Shown here piece by piece: positions 1 to 6,214 of a stretch of 7,666 nucleotides of DNA. The notes beneath the pieces are model-generated. The model made no database searches. It was not told the DNA's origin and saw only the letters and a list, made by a program, of their open reading frames with translations. How positions within the stretch are numbered: position 1 is the first letter of the stretch; each line of letters begins with the position of its first letter. This DNA comes from Oscillospiraceae bacterium (lineage in GTDB: Bacteria; Bacillota; Clostridia; Oscillospirales; Oscillospiraceae): the NCBI GenBank assembly GCA_017399325.1, contig JAFQDY010000179.1:1-7666 (forward strand), in the 5' to 3' direction. Position numbers and translations under genes: made by a program.

Positions 1-218
1 CAGTCAGATGTATTGATGCCGATAACAGCGGCAGAGCCACCTTGGAGATCGTGATCCACGAGGGCAGAAACCGACAGGTGCGCAGAATGTGCGCGGCAGC
101 CGGTATGCAGGTGGTGCGGTTGATCCGTATTGCGGAAGGAAACCTTCAATTGGGCGATCTGCCCTTGGGAAAATGGCGGCATCTTACTGCCGACGAAGTA
201 AAAAAACTAAAAGGCTGA
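1..218 (+). CDS. Pseudouridine synthase, RluB/RsuA family (C-terminal fragment)
   Basis: The first complete codon is at base 3 and the stop is TGA at 216-218, so about 71 C-terminal residues are visible and the gene starts outside the window. The fragment reads VRCIDADNSG..., then EGRNRQVRRMCAAAG, then LIRIAEGNLQLGDLPLGKWR. The GRNRQVRRM motif followed by an R-I-x-G/E-x-x-x-L-G-x-L-x-x-G-x-W-R block is the conserved C-terminal part of the RsuA/RluB/RluE/RluF family, which converts specific uridines of 16S or 23S rRNA to pseudouridine. In Firmicutes the usual member is RluB (23S), but the fragment lacks the S4 domain and catalytic Asp needed to choose, so no symbol is given. It lies 37 bases before the flavoprotein gene on the same strand, so the two may be co-transcribed. 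Confidence 0.9.
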   Translation, partial: VRCIDADNSGRATLEIVIHEGRNRQVRRMCAAAGMQVVRLIRIAEGNLQLGDLPLGKWRHLTADEVKKLKG

Positions 219-255
219 TACATAGGTTCAGTTTTGAAAACGAGGTGAATGTTTT

Positions 256-1476
256 GTGAATTACGACGTGATCGTGGTTGGCGGCGGCCCTGCCGGTATG
301 TTTGCTGCCGTTACGGCGGCGGAGCAGGGAAGCAAGGTGCTGCTTTTGGAAGCCAATGACCGATTGGGTAAAAAATTGCTGATTACGGGAAAAGGCCGCT
401 GCAATGTGACTAACAACTGCACCGCCCAAGAGGTTCTGCAAAACGTTCCCAGAAACGGAAAATTTTTGTATAGTGTAATGGAAAACTATCCGCCAAGCAG
501 CGTTATGAATTTCTTTGAATCCCGCGGCTGCGCCTTAAAAACCGAGCGGGGCAATCGGGTATTTCCCGTAAGCGATCAATCCCGAACCGTATTGGATTGC
601 CTGCAAAAGGAAATGCGGCGTTTGGGCGTTCGGGTGCAAACTGGCAGGGTGACGGAGATCCTGACAAAAGACGGCTGCGTAGACGGCGTCAAAGCAGGCG
701 CAGAAATCTATTCTGCGAATGCGGTGATCGTTGCAACCGGCGGCGTTTCCTATCCTACCACCGGTTCTACCGGTGACGGCTATAAACTGGCATCTGCCTT
801 AGGCCATACAGTAATCCAACCGGGAGGCTCGTTGGTCCCGCTGGAAACCACCGGAAACGTTTGCCAGAGAATGCAGGGCCTGAGCCTGCGGAATGTGGCG
901 GTAAAACTGCTAAACGGCAAAGGAAAAGCAGTTTACAAAGATTTCGGCGAATTGCTTTTTACCCATTTTGGCGTGTCCGGCCCGACGGTTTTGAGCGCCA
1001 GCGCTCACATCAAAGAATTTCCGTGTAAATTTTTGATAGACTTAAAACCGGCTTTGGAAGAGAATAAACTGGACGAGCGTATTTTGCGGGATCTTGATAC
1101 TTATAAGAACCGCACCATGGAAAATGCCCTTACAGATCTGCTTCCCAGATCAATGATCCCTGTGGTGCTGGATATGATCTGCGTGCCTGCAGATCTGCAG
1201 GCAAATTCCCTGACAAAGCAGCAGCGCAGAGCACTTGTGGAAGTTTTGAAGGCATTTCCTGTGGAAGTGACAGGCAAGCGCCCGGTCGCGGAGGCGATCG
1301 TCACATCCGGCGGCATCAAAGTGTCGGAGATTGACCCCAAGACAATGATGTCTAAACTTGTGCAGGGGCTGTACTTTGTTGGTGAGGTCATTGATTGCGA
1401 TGCCTATACCGGCGGTTTCAACCTGCAGATCGCCTGGGCCACCGGCTACGCGGCAGGTATGGCAATAAAACGGTGA
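256..1476 (+). CDS. BaiN/HI0933-family FAD-dependent oxidoreductase (YhiN-like)
   Basis: This 406-residue protein is the normal length for the HI0933/YhiN/BaiN flavoprotein family. It opens with a Rossmann FAD-binding segment, DVIVVGGGPAGM (GxGxxG-type glycines at residues 9-14), with the ribose-binding acid at E32 (LLLEAN). The family signature GKKLLITGKGRCNVTN follows at 38-53. A second nucleotide-contact segment, VIVATGGVSYPTTGSTGDGY, is at 157-176, and the C-terminal family block GEVIDCDAYTGGFNLQIA places the flavin ring. The start is GTG at 256: GAGGTG at 242-247 lies 8 bases upstream and the Rossmann fold begins at once. Members are predicted NAD(P)H/FAD oxidoreductases. One is linked to bile-acid 7-dehydroxylation, but most have no known substrate, so the family name should not be read as a bile-acid role here. 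It is soluble, with no signal peptide. Confidence 0.92.
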   Translation: MNYDVIVVGGGPAGMFAAVTAAEQGSKVLLLEANDRLGKKLLITGKGRCNVTNNCTAQEVLQNVPRNGKFLYSVMENYPPSSVMNFFESRGCALKTERGNRVFPVSDQSRTVLDCLQKEMRRLGVRVQTGRVTEILTKDGCVDGVKAGAEIYSANAVIVATGGVSYPTTGSTGDGYKLASALGHTVIQPGGSLVPLETTGNVCQRMQGLSLRNVAVKLLNGKGKAVYKDFGELLFTHFGVSGPTVLSASAHIKEFPCKFLIDLKPALEENKLDERILRDLDTYKNRTMENALTDLLPRSMIPVVLDMICVPADLQANSLTKQQRRALVEVLKAFPVEVTGKRPVAEAIVTSGGIKVSEIDPKTMMSKLVQGLYFVGEVIDCDAYTGGFNLQIAWATGYAAGMAIKR

Positions 1477-1505
1477 TTGACAAACTATCGCAGTTGTAAT
1501 AAAAT
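1477..1505 (+). promoter_or_regulatory. Sigma-A promoter for acpP
   Basis: TTGACA at 1477-1482 is a perfect -35 box, and TAAAAT at 1500-1505 is a one-mismatch -10 box with an optimal 17-base spacer. Transcription should start near 1512, about 30 bases before the acpP start codon. The -35 box begins directly after the TGA stop of the upstream flavoprotein gene. The acyl carrier protein therefore has its own strong promoter and is probably not dependent on read-through. Confidence 0.8.
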
Positions 1506-1541
1506 ACAGGTAACCTAGAAAACCATTGGAGGAATAGAAAG

Positions 1542-1763
1542 ATGTACGAAAAATTGGTTTCCTTTGCAGTAAAACAGTTGGACTTGAATCCTGACGATAT
1601 CACCCCCACCAGCACGTTTGAAAGTCTGGGCATCGACTCTTTGGATATCGTGGAAATGATCATGGATCTGGAGTCTGAGTTGGGCGTTGAGTTGGAAATG
1701 GAAGACCAGAAGATCTCCAACTTCCAGGAATTGGCCGATTTTATCGAATCCAAATTAAACTAA
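1542..1763 (+). CDS. acpP: Acyl carrier protein
   Basis: This 73-residue acidic, helical protein carries the type II fatty-acid-synthase acyl carrier motif GIDSLDIVEM. Ser33 in DSLD is the expected attachment site for 4'-phosphopantetheine, added by holo-ACP synthase. The tethered acyl chain is then passed among the cytoplasmic Fab enzymes. The order is the usual one: helix 1 (YEKLVSFAVKQL), the loop with DDITPTSTFESLG, recognition helix 2 after the serine, and a closing helix ending DFIESKLN. GGAGG at 1528-1532 lies 9 bases before the ATG. The gene sits outside any fab cluster here, between a flavoprotein gene and the SRP RNA, so it could serve primary fatty-acid synthesis or be a second carrier. 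The sequence is close enough to housekeeping AcpP that the first is more likely. Confidence 0.95.
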   Translation: MYEKLVSFAVKQLDLNPDDITPTSTFESLGIDSLDIVEMIMDLESELGVELEMEDQKISNFQELADFIESKLN

Positions 1764-1773
1764 TAATCAATAC

Positions 1774-1805
1774 CCTTGTTATGGCAAAGCCGGCTTATAA
1801 CAAGG
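1774..1805 (+). other. Leader hairpin overlapping the 5' strand of the SRP RNA
   Basis: CCTTGTTAT (1774-1782) is the exact reverse complement of ATAACAAGG (1797-1805), and a small GGC/GCC stem and an AAGCCGGCTT palindrome (1787-1796) lie inside. No T-run follows, so it is not a normal intrinsic terminator for acpP. Its right arm is also the 5' strand of the long terminal helix of the SRP RNA, so the two structures exclude each other. A role in processing or in controlling read-through transcripts is inference only. Confidence 0.5.
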
Positions 1806-2086
1806 TCGCACTAGTCGGGGAGATAGCGGTGCCCTGTACCTGCAATCCGCTACAGCAGGGATGAATTCCCACACTCGGGTTTGTTCCAGTGCCGTCCGAT
1901 CCGTGTAAGCGGTGTTGATGGAATGGTCCTGCGCAACAGAATCCCGTGAACCATGTCAGGTGGGGAACCAAGCAGCATTAAGCGGATTTTTCTGTGTGCC
2001 GCAGGGTTTCCGTTCCTGAGCTGGCTGCACGGATGCCGGGCATTGGGCAGGTTCAAATGTGGGTGTGCGATCTTGTTATAAGCCGG
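1790..2086 (+). ncRNA. ffs: Signal recognition particle RNA, large (Alu-domain) bacterial type
   Basis: This is the RNA scaffold of the signal recognition particle, which with Ffh targets nascent membrane and secreted proteins to the translocon. The diagnostic apex of the S domain is clear: TGTCAGG (1954-1960), a TGG/CCA stem closing a GGAA tetraloop (1964-1967), then AGCAGCA (1971-1977). CCTGCG (1928-1933) pairs with CGCAGG (2000-2005) in helix 5. The 5' half holds the Alu-domain block GCGGTGCCCTGTACCTGCAA (1826-1845), which marks the roughly 270-300-base form of Bacillus and Clostridia rather than short 4.5S RNA. The ends are set by a 21-bp helix with one G-U pair, 1790-1810 with 2066-2086. 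Five T residues at 2088-2092 could terminate it. No strong promoter is evident; TTGGCC (1731) with an A/T-rich -10 near 1754 is weak. Exact ends may differ by a few bases. Confidence 0.93.
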
Positions 2087-2094
2087 ATTTTTAC

Positions 2095-2100
2095 TGGAGG
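2095..2100 (+). promoter_or_regulatory. Ribosome binding site that fixes the dnaX start
   Basis: TGGAGG stands 6 bases before ATG 2107. The open frame extends upstream to a GTG at 2059, but those extra codons lie inside the 3' strand of the SRP RNA terminal helix and have no ribosome binding site. The protein start at 2107 (MYQALYRKYRP) also matches the usual DnaX N-terminus. Confidence 0.85.
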
Positions 2101-2106
2101 ATTTTT

Positions 2107-3726
2107 ATGTATCAGGCATTATATAGAAAATACAGACCACAGACTTTTGACGATGTGGTGGGTCAGATGGCGGTTTCCCAAACGCTGAAGACCCAACTGC
2201 AAAGTGGTCGTCTGAGCCATGCCTACCTGTTCACCGGTTCTAGGGGAACGGGCAAAACCAGTACTGCCAAAATTCTGGCCAAGGCCGTTAACTGTGAGAA
2301 TCCCCAGGACGGAAATCCCTGTAACCGCTGCAAATCCTGCCTGGCCATTGACTCGGGTTCTTGTATGGATGTGCTGGAAATTGACGCAGCCTCCAACAAC
2401 GGCGTTGATAATGTTCGGGATTTGCGGGACGATGCGATCTATTCACCCTCTCAGGTGAAAATGCGTGTGTACATCATTGACGAAGTCCATATGCTCTCCA
2501 TTTCCGCATTCAATGCGCTCTTAAAGATTATCGAAGAGCCACCCGAACACCTGCTGTTCATCCTTGCAACCACCGAGCTGCATAAGGTCCCGGCCACCAT
2601 TTTGTCCCGTTGTCAGCGATTCTCCTTCCGGCGTATCAGCCAGGAGGACATTGCTGCAAGATTGCAGTATGTGTCTTATCAGGAGAATATCGAATTGGAC
2701 GAGTCCGCGGCCCGTATTTTGGCCCGGCTTGCCGACGGCGGTATGCGAGACGGCTTAAGTTTGCTTGACCAGTGCGCTTCGGCTACAACCGGCGAACTGA
2801 CCGCCGAAAAGGTCTATGCCTGCCTGGGTATCGCAGGTATACAGGATTGCGGCAAACTGATGGAAGCCGTTGCAAATCAAGACGCCAAGAGTGCCTTGTC
2901 GCTGCTGAATCGGTTCTATTCCGAAGGCAAGGATATGGGCGCGCTTTTGGATGAACTTGCCAGTTTGGCAAGAGATTTTATGATCATGCAATCTGCGCCC
3001 GATGCAGCCATCGGTATGCTCTCCGGCGTTGCCACCGATGAAGAAGTCAAGAAATTGGCGACCCGCTTTACCGGCGCCCAACTGGTGCGGATGCTGGAGC
3101 AGATCCAAAAGACCGCTGCCGGATTTGTCCGCAGTGCCAGCCGCCGTATGGATGTAGAACTGTGCCTTGTGAACCTGTGCAGGCCGGAACTGCAACTGGA
3201 CGCAGAGAGCCTGAATGTGCGGCTATCGCGGCTGGAAGATCAGATCAAAAGCGGCGTCATTGCTGCTGCAGCGCCACAAATAACCCAACCCAAAACAGAG
3301 CCCGATGGCGATGAGGAATATCTTCCCGTTCCCGATGACGAGGATGCGCCCCCTGCTGAGGATGCCCCTGCTGCAGATGTGACGCAGAGCGATGCGCCCG
3401 CATCTTTTTGGGTGGAACTTTGCGGTGAAGTCCGCAAGGAATTAAGACCCCCTGTTTCCGGCTTCTTTGCCCAAAGTCCCAACAGCCCTGTGCAGGGCGT
3501 GATGAAAGGGGACACTCTGTTGCTCGTTTGCGCCAATGGTTTTACAAAGCAGATGGTGGATAAGCCGGAGATTGTGGAATTGGCTACCCGTAAAGTCTCG
3601 GCGATGTTTGGCAAGCCTATCCGCGTTAAGGTCTGCGACAAGACGGAAGCCAGCGGAAAAAGCGCCCAAATGGAGCAACTGCTCCAATTTGGCAGAGAAC
3701 ATTCCGATGTGATTCATATTAAGTAA
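2107..3726 (+). CDS. dnaX: DNA polymerase III subunit tau (clamp-loader ATPase)
   Basis: This 539-residue protein is the motor subunit of the clamp loader, which opens the beta sliding clamp and places it on primed DNA in the replisome. It starts with the typical YQALYRKYRPQTFDDVVGQ. The Walker A motif is GSRGTGKT (44-51, Lys50), and a four-cysteine zinc module uses C63, C72, C75 and C78. Walker B is VYIIDEVHML (Asp125, Glu126), sensor 1 lies in ATTELHK, and the SRC arginine finger is Arg168. AAA+ lid and collar domains follow to about residue 385. An acidic, proline/alanine-rich linker spans about 390-433, and a C-terminal domain beginning SFWVEL should contact polymerase or helicase. I see no A-AAA-AAG slippery site of the E. 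coli kind, so only the full-length form is expected. It is first in the dnaX-ybaB-recR operon, 16 bases before ybaB. Confidence 0.97.
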   Translation: MYQALYRKYRPQTFDDVVGQMAVSQTLKTQLQSGRLSHAYLFTGSRGTGKTSTAKILAKAVNCENPQDGNPCNRCKSCLAIDSGSCMDVLEIDAASNNGVDNVRDLRDDAIYSPSQVKMRVYIIDEVHMLSISAFNALLKIIEEPPEHLLFILATTELHKVPATILSRCQRFSFRRISQEDIAARLQYVSYQENIELDESAARILARLADGGMRDGLSLLDQCASATTGELTAEKVYACLGIAGIQDCGKLMEAVANQDAKSALSLLNRFYSEGKDMGALLDELASLARDFMIMQSAPDAAIGMLSGVATDEEVKKLATRFTGAQLVRMLEQIQKTAAGFVRSASRRMDVELCLVNLCRPELQLDAESLNVRLSRLEDQIKSGVIAAAAPQITQPKTEPDGDEEYLPVPDDEDAPPAEDAPAADVTQSDAPASFWVELCGEVRKELRPPVSGFFAQSPNSPVQGVMKGDTLLLVCANGFTKQMVDKPEIVELATRKVSAMFGKPIRVKVCDKTEASGKSAQMEQLLQFGREHSDVIHIK

Positions 3727-3742
3727 TTAAGGAGTAAGAAAA

Positions 3743-4087
3743 ATGGCAAAAGGTGGATTTCGCGGTATGCCCGGTGGCATGAATCAAGCCGCAATGATAA
3801 AGCAAGCACAGAAGATGCAGATGGAAATGCAGCGTATGCAGGAAGAAATGGAGAACAAAACCTACACCGCAGCCGCTGGTGGCGGTATGGTAAAGGCTTC
3901 CGTTAACGGCAAGCACGAACTGGTCAATTTGGAGATCAACCCCGAAGCAGTTGACCCCGATGATGTGGAAATGCTGCAGGATATGGTGATTGCCGCTGTC
4001 AATGAAGCAATGCGCGCAGCAGACACCGAGGCTGCCAACAATATGTCCCGACTCACCGGCGGCCTGAATTTGGGCGGTCTGTTCTAA
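3743..4087 (+). CDS. ybaB: YbaB/EbfC-family nucleoid-associated DNA-binding protein
   Basis: This 114-residue protein matches the YbaB/EbfC family, small dimers with a tweezer-like fold that bind DNA and help organise the nucleoid. The N-terminus is glycine/methionine-rich (GGFRGMPGGMNQ). A long methionine- and glutamine-rich amphipathic helix follows (MIKQAQKMQMEMQRMQEEME), then the family block TYTAAAGGGMVKASVNGKHE and the strand/helix segment VNLEINPEAVDPDDVEMLQD. The C-terminus ends in GGLNLGGLF. AAGGAG at 3729-3734 lies 8 bases before the ATG. Its place between dnaX and recR is conserved across many bacteria and suggests a tie to replication and repair, though its exact role is not settled. 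Confidence 0.95.
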   Translation: MAKGGFRGMPGGMNQAAMIKQAQKMQMEMQRMQEEMENKTYTAAAGGGMVKASVNGKHELVNLEINPEAVDPDDVEMLQDMVIAAVNEAMRAADTEAANNMSRLTGGLNLGGLF

Positions 4088-4096
4088 GGAGGCTCT

Positions 4097-4696
4097 ATGC
4101 AATATTTTCCCGCTGCCTTGCAAGACTTAGCGGACCACTTTGCAAGACTTCCCGGCATCGGCGGCAAAACGGCCCAACGGCTGGCTTTTTATATGCTGGG
4201 TTTGCCCGAAGCCGAGGCGCAGGACTTTGCCGATGCCATTATGCAGGCCAAGAAAACGGTCCATACTTGTCCTGTGTGTCAGAATTTGACGGATAGGGAG
4301 GTCTGCCCCATTTGCGATGACGAAATGCGCAACCGCAGTGTGATCTGCGTGGTGGCAGAGCCAAAAGATGTGATCGCCATGGAACGCAGCCGGGAGTTTA
4401 ACGGCGTGTACCATGTGCTCCACGGTGTTATTTCTCCCCTGAACCATATAACTCAGGACGACATTCGCGTAAAAGAACTCTTGCAGCGGGTGGCGACCGG
4501 TGAGGTGGCGGAAGTGATCATGGCCACAAACCCTGACACAGAGGGAGAGGCCACCGCTATGTACATCTCCCGTCTGCTGCGGCCTATGGAAGTGAAAGTG
4601 ACCCGTCTTGCCTACGGCGTGCCTGTTGGCAGCCAGTTGGAGTACGCCGACGAGGTGACCCTCTCCCGCGCACTGGAAGGCCGACAAGAAATATAA
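4097..4696 (+). CDS. recR: Recombination mediator RecR
   Basis: This 199-residue protein is the standard RecR length. RecR acts with RecO (and RecF) to load RecA onto SSB-coated single-stranded DNA at gaps and stalled forks. An N-terminal helix-hairpin-helix, LARLPGIGGKTAQRLA-like, occupies residues 17-30. A four-cysteine zinc finger follows (C58, C61, C70, C73 in CPVC and CPIC). The TOPRIM domain starts near residue 81, with Glu88 in VVAEPKDV and TNPDTEGEATA at 144-154. The C-terminal GVPVGSQLEYADEVTLSRAL block (174-193) is the Walker-B-like ring-forming end. AAGGAGG at 4086-4092 overlaps the ybaB stop codon, so the two genes are probably translationally linked. It is the last gene of the operon, followed at once by a terminator. 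Confidence 0.97.
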   Translation: MQYFPAALQDLADHFARLPGIGGKTAQRLAFYMLGLPEAEAQDFADAIMQAKKTVHTCPVCQNLTDREVCPICDDEMRNRSVICVVAEPKDVIAMERSREFNGVYHVLHGVISPLNHITQDDIRVKELLQRVATGEVAEVIMATNPDTEGEATAMYISRLLRPMEVKVTRLAYGVPVGSQLEYADEVTLSRALEGRQEI

Positions 4697-4700
4697 AGTA

Positions 4701-4729
4701 AAAGCACCACCGAAAGGTGGTGCTTTTTT
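4701..4729 (+). terminator. Intrinsic terminator after recR (probably bidirectional)
   Basis: AAAGCACCACC (4701-4711) pairs perfectly with GGTGGTGCTTT (4716-4726) around a GAAA loop, and six T residues run to 4729. It begins 5 bases after the recR stop. On the other strand the stem is followed by TTTT and a T/A-rich stretch, so it can also end the convergent regulator gene whose stop lies at 4769. Confidence 0.93.
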
Positions 4730-4744
4730 GTGGGTTAAGCCAAT

Positions 4745-4762
4745 GCTCCACCGAAGTGGGGC
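4745..4762. other. Short hairpin in the convergent gap
   Basis: GCTCCAC (4745-4751) and GTGGGGC (4756-4762) form a seven-pair stem, with one G-U pair on the + strand, around a CGAA loop. On the - strand the loop reads TTCG, a very stable tetraloop, but one pair becomes C-A. It lies just beyond the stop codon of the - strand regulator and may help 3'-end formation. No T-run follows on either strand. Confidence 0.4.
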
Positions 4763-4768
4763 AAATAT

Positions 4769-5950
4769 TTAAGACTGCAGTTTGGCAATCCACGCTTGCC
4801 AGCGCGGGTCAGATTGTATTTCATCTTTCACCAGAGAATACTCACGCACAGACCACCAGGGCCAATCTTCCGCAAGACTGATTGCTTCTGTATGGGGATA
4901 TGTTTTATTAAATCGCCATCTTTTAATATCTGTGTCAACCAATCTTAAAAGCGGCGCAGTATATGTTGCTTCTGATTTTGAGCAAAGTTCTTCAAATGCT
5001 CTAAAATGAAATAGAGATTTGTCCAATGCTTCAAAAGCCTCGTCGTGTTTGCCGTCGAGCCATAGATATAGCGAAAGCAGATTGTACATTCTTGCTATAT
5101 GTGCATGATAAATACCATAAAAACCATCGGTGCAGACATGATCAAACAGAGTGATTGCCGATTTTATGCTTTGTACCTTTTCGGTAGGTGTCATGTTTTG
5201 TTCGTAGGAAATCATCGTTCCGATAATCAGTTCAGCGCATGCGTTGATTGTTTTTAGTAACGCTTCACCCGATGCCTCTGCGCGATGTTTGCCGTCAAGA
5301 GTGTTGATGCGCAGAAACTCATATGAGCCGTATATCGTTGGTGCGGCCTCAATTGCAGATAGTGCTCTTTCATGTTCGCCAAGATTGCGATAAAGTTGTG
5401 TAAGATTATTTAATACATTGTTGCGCATTTCTCCCGGCTCAAGTGTTTTGAGAAGTTTTTCATAGATAGTAATTGCTTCCTTCCACTCTGCATATTTGCG
5501 GTGTCTGTCAACATCGTAAACATTGTATCCCTCCGCATCGATTAGATGATGCTCACCGTAGCGAACATATCCTGCATTGTAAAGCACATCAGCAAGACAA
5601 AGCATAATTTCTGCGTTTCCGGGAAATTCAATCATTGCTTCTCTTGCAAGGGCAATACATTCATCAATATTGATATCAACGCCATTGTTTCTGTAATTCA
5701 TCTCCTTGATCTTTGCCACAATAGTATCGATCTTCTTTTCGCGATCGTTATCATATCCGAAAAGTTCATCAATGGTTATCCCAAAATAATTGGCAATGGC
5801 AGGAATCATTTCGATATCGGGATAACTGCCGTCATTTTCCCAACGGGAAACCGCCTGATTAGTAACACCTAGTGCATTGGCCAATTCTTCCTGTTTTCTG
5901 CCGTCGCGTTTGCGTAATTCTTTAATTTTATCACCAAGAGTCAGTTTCAT
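4769..5950 (-). CDS. XRE-family helix-turn-helix regulator with C-terminal TPR-like domain
   Basis: This 393-residue protein is a likely cytoplasmic one-component regulator. Residues 6-64 form a Cro/C1-type helix-turn-helix: KIKELRKRDGRKQEELANAL, the turn GVTNQAVSRWEND with the recognition helix, then PDIEMIPAIANYFGITIDELF. The rest (about 70-393) is almost all helical with paired-helix, TPR-like units such as DECIALAREAMIEFPGNAEI, YAEWKEAITIYEKLLKTL, EHERALSAIEAAP and HDEAFEALDKSLFHF. In RNPP-type regulators (PlcR, PrgX, Rgg) such domains bind signalling peptides; whether this one does is unknown. The start is ATG 5950, behind GGAGG with a 5-base spacer; an in-frame TTG at 5962 would put that site inside the gene. 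It is convergent to recR and divergent from a paralogue at 6390. The ligand and targets are not known. Confidence 0.88.
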   Translation of the reverse strand: MKLTLGDKIKELRKRDGRKQEELANALGVTNQAVSRWENDGSYPDIEMIPAIANYFGITIDELFGYDNDREKKIDTIVAKIKEMNYRNNGVDINIDECIALAREAMIEFPGNAEIMLCLADVLYNAGYVRYGEHHLIDAEGYNVYDVDRHRKYAEWKEAITIYEKLLKTLEPGEMRNNVLNNLTQLYRNLGEHERALSAIEAAPTIYGSYEFLRINTLDGKHRAEASGEALLKTINACAELIIGTMISYEQNMTPTEKVQSIKSAITLFDHVCTDGFYGIYHAHIARMYNLLSLYLWLDGKHDEAFEALDKSLFHFRAFEELCSKSEATYTAPLLRLVDTDIKRWRFNKTYPHTEAISLAEDWPWWSVREYSLVKDEIQSDPRWQAWIAKLQS

Positions 5951-5955
5951 ATTTA

Positions 5956-5960
5956 CCTCC
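5956..5960 (-). promoter_or_regulatory. Ribosome binding site that fixes the start at 5950
   Basis: On the - strand GGAGG stands 5 bases before ATG (5950-5948). The longer frame from TTG at 5962 has no comparable site ahead of it and would translate through this one, so the shorter start is preferred. Confidence 0.8.
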
Positions 5961-5972
5961 AAAATGATTATT

Positions 5973-5980
5973 CACCGGTG
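5973..5980. promoter_or_regulatory. CACCGGTG palindrome at the start of the - strand regulator transcript
   Basis: CACCGGTG (5973-5980) is a perfect 8-base palindrome. It falls at about +1 to +8 relative to the start predicted from the TATAAT at 5988-5993. A second inverted pair, GGTGT (5977-5981) and ACACC (6002-6006), brackets the -10 box. Both are short, so an operator role, perhaps autoregulatory, is only suggested by position. Confidence 0.35.
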
Positions 5981-5987
5981 TGTCTTT

Positions 5988-5993
5988 ATTATA
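5988..5993 (-). promoter_or_regulatory. -10 box for the - strand regulator gene
   Basis: TATAAT on the - strand lies about 38 bases before the start codon. The -35 region is weak: TATTGG at a 17-base spacing, or TTGGAA at 15. A promoter of this kind, good -10 and poor -35, often depends on or is modulated by a regulator. Confidence 0.6.
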
Positions 5994-6079
5994 TTACAAA
6001 AACACCAATTCCAATAATCAATCTGTTGTTTGACAATCAAGCATTAGTTGACCGGGACGGCAACTTTCGTCGGCAATGC

Positions 6080-6130
6080 GGACCTGAGGAGATTCGTTGA
6101 ATCAAGGTTCGCCTCGGTCAAGCCTCGGCG
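6080..6130. repeat. 51-base dispersed direct repeat, left copy
   Basis: The sequence from GGACCTGAGGAGATTCG to AAGCCTCGGCG is identical, base for base, to 7616-7666. It contains GATTC-GTT-GAATC, a small hairpin (6091-6103), and two GCCTCGG words (6111-6117 and 6122-6128). The first 16 bases also recur at 6219-6234. The flanking bases differ between copies (CAATGC here, TTTCAGT at the right copy), so the left boundary is sharp. The right boundary cannot be set because the window ends inside the other copy. Confidence 0.92.
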
Positions 6131-6171
6131 GCGGTGCTCATCCGCACCGCATTAAAATTATTCGAATCTCC
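6088..6171. repeat. Inverted-repeat-bounded structured element
   Basis: GGAGATTCG (6088-6096) and CGAATCTCC (6163-6171) are exact reverse complements that would close an 84-base structure. Inside it, GCGGTGC (6131-6137) and GCACCGC (6144-6150) form a perfect seven-pair GC hairpin with a six-base loop. The element overlaps the 51-base repeat. It could be a MITE- or REP-like unit able to fold as RNA or single-stranded DNA. The right arm, with TTCGAATCTCC followed by CCAAGACCA, also resembles a tRNA T-loop and 3' end, but no full tRNA cloverleaf can be built. Confidence 0.65.
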
Positions 6172-6179
6172 CCAAGACC

Positions 6180-6213
6180 AAAGAAAACACCGCCTTATGG
6201 TGGTGCTTTCTTT
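6180..6213. terminator. Terminator-like hairpin within the repeat block
   Basis: AAAGAAA-A-CACCGCC (6180-6194) pairs with GGTGGTG-C-TTTCTTT (6199-6213) around a TTAT loop: 14 pairs with one G-U and one A-C mismatch. The T-rich right arm makes it look like an intrinsic terminator on either strand. No real gene ends just before it on either side. On the - strand it follows a tRNA 3'-end-like sequence at 6215-6234, which is the arrangement expected at the end of a tRNA gene. Confidence 0.6.
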
Positions 6214-6214
6214 A

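Noticed and set aside
2059..2106. Upstream extension of dnaX to GTG 2059
   Set aside because: These bases are the 3' strand of the SRP RNA, and the good ribosome binding site and family N-terminus point to ATG 2107.
3240..3641. Long - strand open frames opposite dnaX, ybaB and recR
   Set aside because: They are antisense shadows of well-identified genes, with no ribosome binding sites and low-complexity composition set by the sense codons.
2107..3726. Programmed frameshift making a short DnaX (gamma) form
   Set aside because: I found no A-AAA-AAG-type slippery heptamer with a following stem in the middle of the gene. The A-run near 3657 is close to the C-terminus and does not suit it.
6096..6102. 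GTTGAAT in the repeat as an integron attC core (GTTRRRY)
   Set aside because: A single degenerate 7-mer match is expected by chance. The complementary RYYYAAC end and an integron integrase are missing.
6080..6180. Complete tRNA gene in the repeat region
   Set aside because: Only 3'-end-like pieces are present on either strand. No D-arm, anticodon arm and paired acceptor stem could be assembled.
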